This document shows, piece after piece, positions 23,621 through 32,844 of a stretch of 64,000 nucleotides of DNA (position 1 is the stretch's first letter; every line of letters begins with the position of its first letter). The stretch is from Dialister hominis (GTDB lineage Bacteria > Bacillota > Negativicutes > Veillonellales > Dialisteraceae): the NCBI RefSeq assembly GCF_007164725.1, contig NZ_AP019697.1, forward strand, positions 1,833,501-1,897,500. The letters are read 5' to 3'. The position numbers and the translations under genes are program-made. The notes under the pieces were generated by a model that had not been told where the DNA came from, ran no database searches, and saw only the letters and a program-made list of their open reading frames with translations.

Positions 23621-26155
23621 TTATTCTGCTTTGTTTTCGGCTGTTTTCAGTTCTGGTTTGTCGTCTTTGATGTATTCCTTGAGGACGTGTTTGCGGAGGG
23701 TCTCGTCGTCCAGGGGCGAGAGTTTCGCGGTGTAGAGGAATACTTTGCCATTGGTCTTCGGGATGGAGATGATGGTGTGGACGTCCCAGGTGAAGTTGCC
23801 GTCGGCGCCTTTGGTTCTGAAGTAGTCGGCAATCATGCCTTCGGGGCTGTCTTCGATGCGCTGTTCCATGTTATCGAGACGGACGAATTCGAGGAAGCGT
23901 TCCTGGTCATCCGGGTGGATGTTCTGCCTTGCGTAGCTCAGGCGGACTTCTTCAAGGCCGTAGGTCTTCTGATGGAGGAATTCCCAGGAGCTGGCGGAGG
24001 CGACGATCGGGTTACAGGAGTTTTCGTCGAAGTTGATGATGAAAACGGTATTGTAGAGGTAGTAGATACTTCTGACAAGGCCGTCGAGCATGTCCTGCTG
24101 GCGCTGGTCGCTGTTGAATGTGACGTTGATAAGTTCAGCCCTGTGGATGTGCTTATTTCCGCAGGAGGCGATGGTCTTGCAGCGCAGGCGCATGTACTGG
24201 TTCTTGGATGTATAGGTAAGGACCTGCTCTTTCCCGGATTCCGCGATTTCATTGGCAAAATTCCTGAAAAGGTGGGACAGCGGCGAGGCATTGTCGTTGA
24301 TCGTATGCTCGGACATGTCCGTAGAGGTCGTCCCGGCAGTAGCGAGGGATTTCATGAATTCATTATTGACGAAGAGGTATCTGAATTTCGTTCCGTCGTC
24401 TTCCAGAAGGGCAAACGGGCAGTTCGTCAGGAAATCTTCTCTTCCTGCTGCATCATAGTACTGCGCCATTTCTCTTGTTTCCGTGACCCAGTGCTGTTCT
24501 TTGATGCGTTCTACGACGTTATCGTAGGGCATTGGTTTTCCGAAGTAGTAGCCCTGGATTTTTTCGCATCCGATGCTCTTCAGGAAATTGAGCTGTTCTT
24601 TCGTCTCGACGCCTTCAGCGAGTGTCTGCACGCCGATTTTTTTGGCCATGCGGACGGTGCTTTCGATGACGCTCTTCGCTTTTTCGGTGAAGTGCGCCAG
24701 GAATTCCATATCGATCTTCAGTTCATCGAAGCTGTAGTCCTTGAGGACATTCAGCGAGGAATAGCCGCTGCCGAAGTCGTCCATCCAGACCTGGAAGCCT
24801 GCTTTATGGAAATTGTCGATTTCTTCGCTGATCTTGCGGAAGTCATGGACGAAGACGCTTTCAGTAATTTCCACATTCAGCATGTAGTGCGGGACGCAGT
24901 ACTTGTCGGTGATGCGGTTCAGTTCCTCGAGCACTTCGCAGGTGAAGAAGTCGATGCGGGAAAGGTTGAAGGAAACGGGCACAACCGGTTCTCCGCGGTT
25001 GACGCGTTCCCTGTAGTTCTGGCAGACATGCTCGATCATGTACATATCGAGCTTGCTGATTTGACGGCTGTCTTCGAGAGCCGGGATGAAGATGCCGGTC
25101 GAAATGAAGCCCTTCTCAGGATCTTCCCAGCGGGCCAGTGCCTCCAGGCCGCAGAGCGTGCCGGAAAGGGAACGCATGACAGGCTGGTAGTAGACCTTGA
25201 TATATCCGTTCTTCAGCGCTTCGTCGATATGGTAGACAGCGTAATTTCTGAGCTCGGACAGGTTCCAGACTTCATCGGTATATTCGAGGATATGGACATC
25301 GAGGCGGTCGCGGATGCTGTCGCAGGCAAGCTTGGCCAGATCGCAGGCAAGTTCCGGATTGACATTGAAATCGGTGACATGGTACACGCCGAATTTCGCA
25401 TCGAGGCGTACGCCGCTTCTGAGGCTCACAAGCTTCTGATAGACCTCGCGGGCCCTCAGCTTCAGATCCACATAATCGGTCAGGACGACGAAATGGTCGT
25501 CAGCAAAACGCGCGATGTAATCATGCGGGAATACTTCCTTCAGTATATCCGCCACATCACGCAGCAGCTGGTCGCCTTCCTTGCCGCCGTACTGCACGTT
25601 GAACATTTTGAAATTCTTGATATTGAAATAGAGGATTGCCGTCTCGGGCGCTTCTGTATTGAAGCTGCGGTGCTTGAGTTCATTGCCCGCATGTTCCAGG
25701 AATCGCTTCTGCCCGGGGAATCCCGTCAGCGAATCAATGTCCCTCGTCAGATCCTTGACACGCGAGTCCATGACAAAGGCGCAGAAAACATCTCCTTCGC
25801 CGGGCAGTTTCACCCTGCGTCCGAAGTTTTCCACGTACACAATTTTCCCCGTGATGGTTCTCACTCTGTAATTCACGTAATCATGGAGGTCCTTGCTGGA
25901 ACGCATCTGTTCGTCGATCTCGCGTTCCACGCGGCCTACATCATCGATATACACAAAATGACGGAATGAGCCGAAAGTGTAATTGATAAATTCATGCGCA
26001 TCTTTGCACTCCAGCATCTGAATGACGCCCTTGCTCGCATAAAGGATTTCCTTTTCCCGGGTACCCCGATACACAAGCACACCACCCGGGAGTTCGTCCA
26101 GAACACTTCTGAACGCATCCGGGATACCGTTGCCCGGATATGTTAATTCTCCCAT
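23621..26155 (-). CDS. PAS / degenerate GGDEF / EAL signalling protein (c-di-GMP phosphodiesterase candidate)
   Basis: 844 residues. N-terminal PAS-like sensor (about 15-130). The GGDEF domain (about 140-300) has the active loop replaced by RFADDHFVVL, so cyclase activity is unlikely. The EAL domain (about 315-560) keeps GLEALARW, NVEITES, DDFGSGYSS, KIDMEFL and AEGVETKEQ, the residues expected for c-di-GMP hydrolysis. A further PAS-like region follows (about 575-840, with NIHPDDQERFLEFV). No transmembrane helix, so probably cytosolic. The likely role is lowering c-di-GMP, affecting adhesion or pilus use (inference). The start at 26155 is the first ATG; no strong ribosome site was seen, so a later start is possible. 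Confidence 0.85.
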   Translation of the reverse strand: MGELTYPGNGIPDAFRSVLDELPGGVLVYRGTREKEILYASKGVIQMLECKDAHEFINYTFGSFRHFVYIDDVGRVEREIDEQMRSSKDLHDYVNYRVRTITGKIVYVENFGRRVKLPGEGDVFCAFVMDSRVKDLTRDIDSLTGFPGQKRFLEHAGNELKHRSFNTEAPETAILYFNIKNFKMFNVQYGGKEGDQLLRDVADILKEVFPHDYIARFADDHFVVLTDYVDLKLRAREVYQKLVSLRSGVRLDAKFGVYHVTDFNVNPELACDLAKLACDSIRDRLDVHILEYTDEVWNLSELRNYAVYHIDEALKNGYIKVYYQPVMRSLSGTLCGLEALARWEDPEKGFISTGIFIPALEDSRQISKLDMYMIEHVCQNYRERVNRGEPVVPVSFNLSRIDFFTCEVLEELNRITDKYCVPHYMLNVEITESVFVHDFRKISEEIDNFHKAGFQVWMDDFGSGYSSLNVLKDYSFDELKIDMEFLAHFTEKAKSVIESTVRMAKKIGVQTLAEGVETKEQLNFLKSIGCEKIQGYYFGKPMPYDNVVERIKEQHWVTETREMAQYYDAAGREDFLTNCPFALLEDDGTKFRYLFVNNEFMKSLATAGTTSTDMSEHTINDNASPLSHLFRNFANEIAESGKEQVLTYTSKNQYMRLRCKTIASCGNKHIHRAELINVTFNSDQRQQDMLDGLVRSIYYLYNTVFIINFDENSCNPIVASASSWEFLHQKTYGLEEVRLSYARQNIHPDDQERFLEFVRLDNMEQRIEDSPEGMIADYFRTKGADGNFTWDVHTIISIPKTNGKVFLYTAKLSPLDDETLRKHVLKEYIKDDKPELKTAENKAE

Positions 26156-26579
26156 CGCTCTTCACTTTCCTATTCTTCTGAAATTGACGCCGGCCTTCCC
26201 TTGCCGCGTCTTTATAATGTCCGGACTCTTCCGTTCCATGACAGCTTTTTGCCTTTATAAGTATATCGAATTATATCGTTCTTGTATAGGTTATTATCGC
26301 TGCCAATACACCTCGCATACCCTTTCCGCGGGAATCCGCCATCCGCGAGAAAACCTCGGAGACGCGGAAAAAGCGGGACAAAAAGCCCCTCCGCATTTCC
26401 GGTAAACGTACCGTTCCCTTCCTTATAGAATATTTAAGGAATTAGATATACTAAATGTTTATAACATTTCTATTAATAAATATCTCTAAATAGAATTTAT
26501 TTACATGGTTCCGCAATAATATTTTTATGAATTATTTATATTTATCTATAGTATATATGTTTTTCAGGGAAATTGCAAA
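26156..26579. other. Intergenic region, AT-rich, no gene
   Basis: Bases 26420-26560 are very AT-rich, with several TATAAT/TATACT-like strings on both strands, so the promoter of the EAL gene probably lies here, but no -35/-10 pair stood out. No ORF with family features. Confidence 0.5.
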
Positions 26580-26625
26580 GGAGGAAAGCGCAGCAGAATG
26601 AATTTTGCTCAACTTTCCTCCCTTT
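26580..26625 (-). terminator. Terminator of the ROK kinase operon
   Basis: GGAGGAAAG (26580-26588) pairs with CTTTCCTCC (26613-26621); additional pairing of CAGCA/TGCT lies inside. Short T runs follow on both strands, so it may work in both directions. Confidence 0.7.
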
Positions 26626-26638
26626 TATTTCCGATTCC

Positions 26639-27545
26639 TCAAGATTTCAGCCAATCATAGCCCATGCGGCAGGCACCGGCAAGTCCTGCATCGTCTCCCA
26701 AAGCGGGCGGGACGATGTAGTCCGAGAGGTCTCCGTCAAGGATCGGTGCATGGACGTAGCCGTGCATCTGGTCCTTTACCCTTTCCCTGACCATCGGGAA
26801 GAGGGATGCCTGGTGCATGACGCCGCCTCCCAGGATGATGATATCCGGCGAGCAGAGAAGCGCGATCTGTGATACGCCCTGCGAGAGATAGAACGCTTCC
26901 GTCTCCCAGACTTCGCTGCGGCTTCCCAGGTTTTCCCCCTTCTCGCCCCATCGTTTTTCGATGGCAGGCCCTGCGGCATACCCTTCGAGGCATCCGGCAG
27001 GCAGGAAGGAATCCCTGTGGAAGGTGCAGCAGCCTTCATACGTATCTCCAGGCGCGCGGACGACAGGCATGTGGCCGGCCGCCTTCGGGATGGACGAGGC
27101 CGTGGAGAGGCTTGCCGCCGATCGAAAGGCCGACACCGATGCCGGTCCCGACGGTGATGTAAGCGACGACGGACTTCCCCTTTCCTGCGCCGTAAGCGCC
27201 TTCACCAAGCGCCGCGCCGTTCACGTCCGTATCGAGCACGGCCGGCACGCCGATTTCCTTTTCGAAAGGTCCCAGAAGATCGAAATGCTCCCAGCCCTTC
27301 TTCGGTGTCGCCATGATATGGCCGTAAGTCGCAGAGTCCTTCCGGAGATCCAGCGGTCCGAAGCAGGCAACGCCCAATGCTTTGATCGGGAAATCTTTGA
27401 AATAGTCCGCCGCTTTCCTGACTGCCTCTTCCGGGCGCCCTGTCGCAAAGCGCATCCGGTCCAGGATATGGATGCCTTCCTCCGTTACCTCTGCCGCTCC
27501 GCAGACGATCTTCGTCCCGCCGGCCTCAATTCCTCCGATCAGCAT
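26639..27545 (-). pseudogene. ROK-family sugar kinase (fructokinase-like), frameshifted
   Basis: Two overlapping frames together make one full ROK kinase, which would phosphorylate fructose or another hexose. The first part has the ATP site GIEAGGTK, TDVNGAALGE and VGTGIGVGLSIGG up to GLVHPE. The frame breaks near 27090 in a run GAAGGCGGCCGGCC; the second frame resumes at HMPVVRAPGDTYEGCCTFHRD and runs to the end. The expected HPEaGH zinc-site sequence is restored by removing 1 or 4 bases. The zinc-site loop also has an unusual six-residue insertion (SFLPAG) before CLEG. The start at 27545 is preferred. Either a recent pseudogene or a sequencing error in a GC-rich run. Confidence 0.8.
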
Positions 27546-28002
27546 TTCTTTCCTCACTTTCTATATCCATCGGAATCCGTCCTGCTGCCAGATCTTCCTC
27601 ATCATAGACAGGGATTCCGGCCTCCTTCAGCATCGCGGCAAAGACGCCTTCTCCGGGCACCCTTGTCCCGGAAAATGTACCGTCATAGACTTCATGCACG
27701 CCGCAGGTCGGGCTTCTTGCTTTCAGAATGGCAAAGGCAATGTCTTCACCCTCGATTTCTTTCATGATCTTTCTTGCGCCGGCTCTGTAGATTTCATCCA
27801 TATCCGTCCCGTCTTTCCGGACGATACGGCCGCGTAGGATCTCCACGGGCGGACGCGGAATGGGCATGCCGGCAGCAACTTCGGGGCAGACGGGGATGAC
27901 GTCCATCCCTGCTACGAAGGAAATGACGCCTTTATCCGTATTCGCGCCTCCCTTGTAGCGGCAGGGAACGCCAAGGAGACAGGCACTCACGATGACCTTC
28001 AT
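27526..28002 (-). CDS. DUF523 family protein (YbbK-like)
   Basis: 158 residues, complete for the family. The N-terminus IVSACLLGVPCRYKGG has the two conserved cysteines, followed by VIPVCPEVAAGMPIPRPPVEI and KARSPTCGVHEVYDGTFSG, the defining DUF523 motifs. The conserved Cys pattern suggests metal or Fe-S binding, but the biochemical function is not established. It overlaps the ROK kinase start by 20 bases and the lipoprotein gene by 4 (ATGA), so all three are translationally coupled. Confidence 0.9.
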   Translation of the reverse strand: MKVIVSACLLGVPCRYKGGANTDKGVISFVAGMDVIPVCPEVAAGMPIPRPPVEILRGRIVRKDGTDMDEIYRAGARKIMKEIEGEDIAFAILKARSPTCGVHEVYDGTFSGTRVPGEGVFAAMLKEAGIPVYDEEDLAAGRIPMDIESEERNADRRN

Positions 28003-28466
28003 GATTTTGCCACCGAGAAATGCAGACGGGAAACGGCTTCCGTCAGCGCATCATACGGCAGGTACGTCGCGGCATAGAGGTACGTGTCATTTCCGATCGG
28101 CTCGATGTAGTAATTGACCAGTCCCTGCGGTCCTGCCATGCCGTAGCTGAACGTCTCGCCGTCCTGCTTGTAAATGTCTGCTACGCCCATCTCATTCACA
28201 CGGTCGAGGAGCTGCGCCTTCTGTGCTTTCGTGAGGAATGCGCAGGTCAGCATGACTTTCTTCGCCTGATGGACGATGAGCGAATCGCTCGTATACTCCA
28301 TCGAATAATCATCCTTCGTGTCGAGCTTGACCTCCAGCTTCTCGCCAGCCGGTGTCTTGAAGGAAAGCGACTGCGTATTCCCGCAGCCCGCCATCATGAA
28401 GACCGCCACAAGGACGAGAAGGAAGGACAGCGCTTTCTTCCAGGATTCTCTTGCCAGTTCCGTCAT
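27999..28466 (-). CDS. Small lipoprotein of unknown function
   Basis: 155 residues from the ATG at 28466, chosen for GGAG just upstream; a longer frame to 28655 runs through repeat DNA. Signal sequence with lipobox FMMAGC, so the mature protein is lipid-anchored. The mature part is mostly beta: SLSFKTPAGEKLEVKL, IVHQAKKVMLTCAFLTKAQ, YIEPIGNDTYLYAATYLPYD. No family recognised. First gene of the lipoprotein-DUF523-ROK kinase operon. Confidence 0.75.
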   Translation of the reverse strand: MTELARESWKKALSFLLVLVAVFMMAGCGNTQSLSFKTPAGEKLEVKLDTKDDYSMEYTSDSLIVHQAKKVMLTCAFLTKAQKAQLLDRVNEMGVADIYKQDGETFSYGMAGPQGLVNYYIEPIGNDTYLYAATYLPYDALTEAVSRLHFSVAKS

Positions 28467-28505
28467 ATATACTCCATTTCTATTTCTATTTCTAGTAAAA
28501 AGATA

Positions 28506-28793
28506 AGCTGCGGCAAAATGCGCAATCATCCTGCCACAGCCGCTTTTTCTCTGAAATTTATCTATCGAGGAAATAGACAAATTCAGTCCTAACAAAAATC
28601 TGATAAAAATAAGAAGGGCTGGTCTGCTCAAATAAAGAGCGAATGGAAAAATCATACAACCGGACTTCGTCCGTGGTAATCAGCCCTATCCGCCCGGTCT
28701 TTTTAGAAACTGCACCTTTGAAAACCATAAAACCAGCCTGACGGCTGAGGAACTACATCTCATCCGTCTCGTACACTAACTTATTAGGCATTT
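28506..28793 (+). repeat. Mosaic repeat with GCTG hairpin head, copy F, cut by the IS110-type element
   Basis: Begins AGCTGCGGCAAAATG with a hairpin partner (28506-28540). It continues with CATACAACCGGACTTCGTCC, CCTATCCGCCCGG, TTTTTAGAAACTGCACC and CTCATCC, then CGTACACTAACTTAT. The last module also occurs at 30.69 and 62.5 kb, where it continues without interruption, so the IS110-type element probably inserted here. Confidence 0.65.
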
Positions 28794-28839
28794 GTGCAAT
28801 TACCATTATTGTCAACTGGTATACGAGCCACCTAGTACA

Positions 28840-29000
28840 ATAGAAGTGTAGTAGATAGGTCGCTCCTATCCGCTGCACTTATTGCATATAATTAGGGGAG
28901 TAGATGGCTTGACGGCGACCCACCGGTCCGTTTACTGGACGTGGAGAAGAGGGTCAGCCTTCCCCTTATTATGTGTGCTCGCGTTAGGCAGGTTTATCTC
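28840..29000 (+). ncRNA. Candidate IS110 bridge RNA (structured 5' non-coding region)
   Basis: Two strong hairpins lie between the element end and the transposase. The first (28846-28878) pairs GATAGG with CCTATC, closed by GTG/CAC. The second (28894-28966) is a multi-part stem: AGGGGA with TCCCCT, then GGCT/AGCC and GAC/GTC, then CACCGGTCC with GGACGTG around an inner loop. IS110-group elements are known to express a bridge RNA with target- and donor-binding internal loops from this position. Boundaries and loop assignments are inference. Confidence 0.55.
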
Positions 29001-29092
29001 CGTGTTCGTGTAAAAAAACTAGTTTGAGTGGTAATAAGTGTGTGAAGGATTAGCGTCTACCAACTACAAATATCTTTTATAGGAGGTCACTT

Positions 29093-30298
29093 ATGATCTG
29101 TGTAGGTATTGATGTATCCAAGAGAAAAAGTACGGTGTGTTTCATGGCGCCTGGCGACAAGATCATCCGCAGGCCCTTTGATGTTAAGCACACAAAAGAG
29201 GAACTTCAGCCTCTGGTCGATGAAATTCGGGTACAAGCAAAGTATGACGAGATAAAAGTCGTCATGGAATCAACAGGTGTCTATCACCTGTCGATAGCCT
29301 ATTTCTTGCAGCAGAATGGGATTTTTGTATCTGTCGTCAACGCTCTGAAGGTTGCTAATTTTAATAAGGCAGAGAACTTCAGACACACAAAGACAGACTC
29401 CATCGACTCCACGAATATTGCCAGATATGGAATCGCTTATTGGGCAAAGTTACCGCAATTCGATCTTAATGGAGATAAGTATTTCCTCTTGAAGAGACTC
29501 TGCGATGCTTATCTTAACTTTTCGGAGGAAAGAAGCCGCATCCTTCTCCAGCTGCAAAGTCAATTGGAGCAGACCATGCCAGGAATCTTCGATCTTTTTG
29601 GAGGATTCGACATAAACAGCGGTAAAGGCAAACTGCTGGATTTCCTGGAAAGGTATTGCCACATTGAGGATATTATTGCTAAATCGGAAGCAGAATTTGT
29701 CTCATCTTATCGCGAATGGGCAAAAGAAAAAGGATACCGTTCCAATGAGAGTAAAGCAGCGACGATCTACGCTCAAGCAAAGAATGGTATCCCTTCCATC
29801 CCCAATAATCCAATTGTTAGAGAAACCATCATGTGGTAAGCCGACGAGGCTCTTATGGCTAGTTTAACACGAATGGAAGATATAGCCAAGGATCTGCCGG
29901 AATATGAACTCGTCGGCGAGATGGGCGGAGTCGGAAGAGTTACCAGAGTAGCGCTTATTGCCCAGATCGGAGATGTGAGACGCTTTAAAAACAAGCATCC
30001 TCTGATCTGCTTTGCAGGCCTGACCCCATCAATACATGAATCAGGGAAATTCCGAGCCTCGCAGAATCACATAGTAAAGAAAGGTCCTGCGCGGCTGCGG
30101 AAAGTATTGTATCAAGTAATGATGTTGTTAGTTATGCATAAAATCCCCAAAGATGATGCAGTATATAGGTTCATAAAGAAGAAAGAGGCAAAAGGAAAGT
30201 ATAAAAAAGTAGCAAAAGTAGCAGGAATGGCTAAGTTTTTACGAATATACTACGGCCGGGTGATGCATTTGTATCGCGACTTAGGCCTTGCTGCGTAA
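29093..30298 (+). pseudogene. IS110-family transposase interrupted by an in-frame stop codon
   Basis: The frame encodes about 401 codons with a single TAA at 29837-29839 (between IMW and ADEALMAS); both sides are in the same frame. N-terminal RuvC-like DEDD domain: GIDVSK (Asp 7), VVMESTGVYH (Glu) and KTDSIDSTNIARYG (two Asp). C-terminal transposase_20 domain: GEMGGVGRVTRVALIAQIGD, then ESGKFRASQNHIVKKGPARLRK, which carries the expected catalytic serine. A strong AGGAGG precedes the ATG. With the stop, the DEDD and serine parts are separated, so the copy should be inactive unless the stop is read through or the second part (ATG at 29855) is made separately. Confidence 0.88.
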
Positions 30299-30324
30299 AT
30301 AAGGCAAACAAGTGAAGAAAAGCG

Positions 30325-30353
30325 AAAAAAGCCGAGTGTGAGATCGGCTTTTT
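30325..30353 (+). terminator. Terminator after the IS110 transposase
   Basis: AAAAAAGCCGA pairs with TCGGCTTTTT across an 8-base loop. Confidence 0.8.
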
Positions 30354-30364
30354 CGTAGTGCAAT

Positions 30365-30900
30365 GAATTAGTCGGCCAAACTCCAAAATCTAATCAGTTA
30401 GGATCAGTCAGGAAATCCGACAAGAAATTCTATAAGAAATTCAAAAAATACCAAAAAATTAAAATTGGGGCTTGTTCTTGTGTAGCAGGTCTTCTCCTTC
30501 GGAGCAAGGTAAAAGGCAATTCTTCCCTCCGTGGGGGGCAGCTTCACAAGGAATAAGGAAAAGAGTTCAGTTCTTATTTGTTTTGGACCTTTTGTACCCC
30601 ATCCCATACGCCCTTCCCCGTCTGGGAAGGCGAGTTTAAACCGGACAGCCGGCTTGCAGCCTGGGAAATGCAACTCATCCGCCCCGTACACTGGCTTATG
30701 AGACATTTGTGTCGCTACCGCTGATATCCTTTCCTATTTACTGCACCCCTTTCGTCGCCTAACGGCGCCGCTTCCCTCCGTCGGGGGCAGCTTCACGAGG
30801 AATAAAAGAAAAAGCTCGACTCTTATTTGTTTGAAACCTTTCTTAATCTTATCCCGACCTTCTCTTCCAGAGCAAGGTCAAGAGCATTCTACCGCAAGCC
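30365..30900. repeat. Mosaic intergenic repeats, block I
   Basis: No gene. Holds CTTCTCCTTCGGAGCAAGG, the CCTCCGTGGGGGGCAGCTTCAC module, CCGGACAGCCGGCTTGCAGC and CAACTCATCCGCCCCGTACA. A segment from about 30665 to 30880 is nearly identical, in inverted orientation, to 62.33-62.54 kb. Confidence 0.8.
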
Positions 30901-30916
30901 CTCCCTCTTTATTCAA

Positions 30917-31486
30917 TTATTCTTTGGTGAATTTGGTTCCTTCTCTCCATGCGCGGCCTGCAACATCGCCTAAACGGATGTAGGTGCCGTGGACGGGGTC
31001 GAATGTCAGGGGTTCGATAAGAGACGGGTCGAGCTTGCCGCCGGTCAGGACGGATTCATCAGCCAGGATATTGACGATTTCTCCTACGATGTACCAGTCT
31101 TCGCCTTCCTGTGTGGTCTTCACGACCTTGCATTCGAAAGTGAGCGGGAATTCTTCAATGACAGGAGCGTCTACATGCTCGCTCTTGACGGCATGGAAGC
31201 CTGCCTTCTCGATTTTCCCTTTTACCTTGTGGCCGCTGACGGTGCCGAAGTAGTCAGCTTCTGCCATCGTCTTCAGGGTCGCCATGCTGACGGTGAAGGC
31301 GCCGGTTTCCAGGATATTGTCCGTCGTCTTGTGGTTATGGTCGAGCATGAAGCCAATCTTGTTCGTGTCATAGATGCCGCCCCAGGCAGCGACCATGGCA
31401 TCAGTCTCCCCTGCTTTGTCCTGGGAAACGATGACGAGCGCCGGCTGCGGATAAATCCATGATGCGGGTTTGAAACTTTTCTTCAT
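30917..31486 (-). CDS. Flavin reductase family protein (flavoredoxin-like)
   Basis: 189 residues from the ATG at 31486 with GGAGGG 7 bases upstream; the longer frame to 31507 is not needed. FMN-binding split-barrel fold: PALVIVSQDKAGETDAMVAAWGG near residue 15 is the typical FMN phosphate region, followed by DHNHKTTDNILETGAFTVSM and YFGTVSGHKVKGK. It probably acts as a soluble electron carrier or NAD(P)H:flavin oxidoreductase in anaerobic metabolism. No operon partner; repeats lie on its downstream side. Exact partner unknown. Confidence 0.85.
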   Translation of the reverse strand: MKKSFKPASWIYPQPALVIVSQDKAGETDAMVAAWGGIYDTNKIGFMLDHNHKTTDNILETGAFTVSMATLKTMAEADYFGTVSGHKVKGKIEKAGFHAVKSEHVDAPVIEEFPLTFECKVVKTTQEGEDWYIVGEIVNILADESVLTGGKLDPSLIEPLTFDPVHGTYIRLGDVAGRAWREGTKFTKE

Positions 31487-31595
31487 AGAAATCCCTCCTG
31501 TATCCAAAATTCCCTTTATTTTATTTATACATTCTAAAGATTATTATACCACGGGCGGGGAGCGTGAGCGCCCTTCCCCGTTGGCCCCGCGCAGT

Positions 31596-31634
31596 AAAAA
31601 TCCCGATGGAATCCGGGAAGAGATTCCATCGGGA
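31596..31634 (-). terminator. Terminator of the AEC transporter gene
   Basis: Perfect 13 bp stem TCCCGATGGAATC (31601-31613) with GATTCCATCGGGA (31622-31634), followed on the minus strand by TTTTT. Confidence 0.88.
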
Positions 31635-31658
31635 GGAAGGGATTATTTATGTATATCC

Positions 31659-32597
31659 TCAGGAGAGGAGGTACATATAAAAGGGAATGAAGAAGATCCC
31701 CAGCATCAGGGAGACGCAGTTGATCATCGTCGAGTAATCAGCATCGGCGCCGACGGAATTGGCGAGAATCGTCATGTTCGTCATAGCCGGCATGCCTGCC
31801 TGCATGAGGAAGACCTTCGCGGACATCGCGCTGACCGGAATGAACGGCAGCAGGATGAAAAGGCAGAGCGGTGAAAGGACGAAGCGCCCGAACATCGCGC
31901 CCACAAGATCGCGGTCGAGACGGATCTCGGAGAACGGAATATGCGCCATCTGGATCCCGATGACGATAAGGGCCATCGGCGTTGCGATATTTCCTACGTA
32001 ATGGCATGCCGTCAAAAGGAAGTGCGGCAGCGGAATATTGAGGAGAATGAGGAGAACGCCTGTGATGAATCCCATGAGCGGCGGTGTGCGCAGCTTCAGG
32101 AGCATTTCCTTCACAGTGAATTTATGGTCACCGCCGGCATCCTTGACGATGAGGTACGCGCCAAGAAACCAGAACATCGCGGTATTTGCGATATAGTACA
32201 GCATGCAGGAAGGCACGCTCGCTTCACCGAAGAGTGCCATATTGACCGGAAGGCCGATGAAGATGGCATTCGCAATGCAGCAGGTGCAGGTGAAGACGCC
32301 GCGGCGGCTCTTCGTGATATTCAGCACTTTGGCCAGGACGCGGCCGGCGAGGTACGCCACGAAAATCGAGGCAAAAGGAAGAAGCATGTCCGGCGCTGTT
32401 TCGATCAGCTGGTCATGCGTGAAATTCGAGTATAAAGAGTAAATCATCAGAGGCGGCAGCGCCACTGACATCGTAAACTTCGTCAGATCTTTCCCGGCGG
32501 ACTCCCAGAAGAAACCCATCCGGCTCAAAAAGAAACCTAGACCCGCAATCACAGCTACTTCAAAAATACCTGACAACCCCTGCAGAATCGCATCCAT
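31659..32597 (-). CDS. AEC family transporter (auxin efflux carrier-like permease)
   Basis: 312 residues, about ten hydrophobic helices in two repeats of five. The start MDAILQGLSGIFEVAVIAGLGFFLSRMGFF and the central SRRGVFTCTCCIANAIFIGLPV, with the broken-helix G-x-P, are typical of bacterial AEC proteins that move dicarboxylates such as malate or succinate. The divergent LysR gene 247 bases away probably controls it. Monocistronic with a strong terminator. The substrate is a guess by family. Confidence 0.85.
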   Translation of the reverse strand: MDAILQGLSGIFEVAVIAGLGFFLSRMGFFWESAGKDLTKFTMSVALPPLMIYSLYSNFTHDQLIETAPDMLLPFASIFVAYLAGRVLAKVLNITKSRRGVFTCTCCIANAIFIGLPVNMALFGEASVPSCMLYYIANTAMFWFLGAYLIVKDAGGDHKFTVKEMLLKLRTPPLMGFITGVLLILLNIPLPHFLLTACHYVGNIATPMALIVIGIQMAHIPFSEIRLDRDLVGAMFGRFVLSPLCLFILLPFIPVSAMSAKVFLMQAGMPAMTNMTILANSVGADADYSTMINCVSLMLGIFFIPFYMYLLS

Positions 32598-32671
32598 ACC
32601 CCAAATACCTCAAATTTTCTAAATTTTCAATAACTAACCCAAGATTTATACAAAATTGCACTGAAATTCTG

Positions 32672-32701
32672 TTTACAGCATAGCCTATCTTGTCATATAA
32701 T
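32672..32701 (+). promoter_or_regulatory. Promoter of the LysR regulator gene
   Basis: TTTACA (32672-32677), 18 bp spacer, TATAAT (32696-32701). The shared 247 bp gap with the AEC gene is AT-rich and also holds GAAT-N5-ATTC near 32790, a possible regulator site. Confidence 0.6.
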
Positions 32702-32844
32702 TCAAATTAAGATAATGAATTTCACTTATAACGATTCAGTATAATTAAACATCTCGATTGTTCTATGTTCATTATTTTTTCGAATAAGCGGAATCGCGTA
32801 TTCGCATAAGTTCTTTTTTATCAATAGAATAGGGGGGAATTCAC

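Larger units (their letters stand above)
28801..30357 (+). mobile_element. IS110-family insertion sequence
   Basis: About 1.56 kb with a roughly 290-base non-coding left end, a DEDD/serine transposase and a terminator. The family lacks obvious inverted ends. A direct repeat GTGCAAT at 28794-28800 and 30358-30364 is a plausible core duplication, so the ends given are estimates. Confidence 0.7.

Noticed and set aside
23687-25969. 760-codon plus-strand frame opposite the EAL gene
   Set aside because: Codon-bias shadow; no family features, and the minus frame has clear PAS/EAL motifs.
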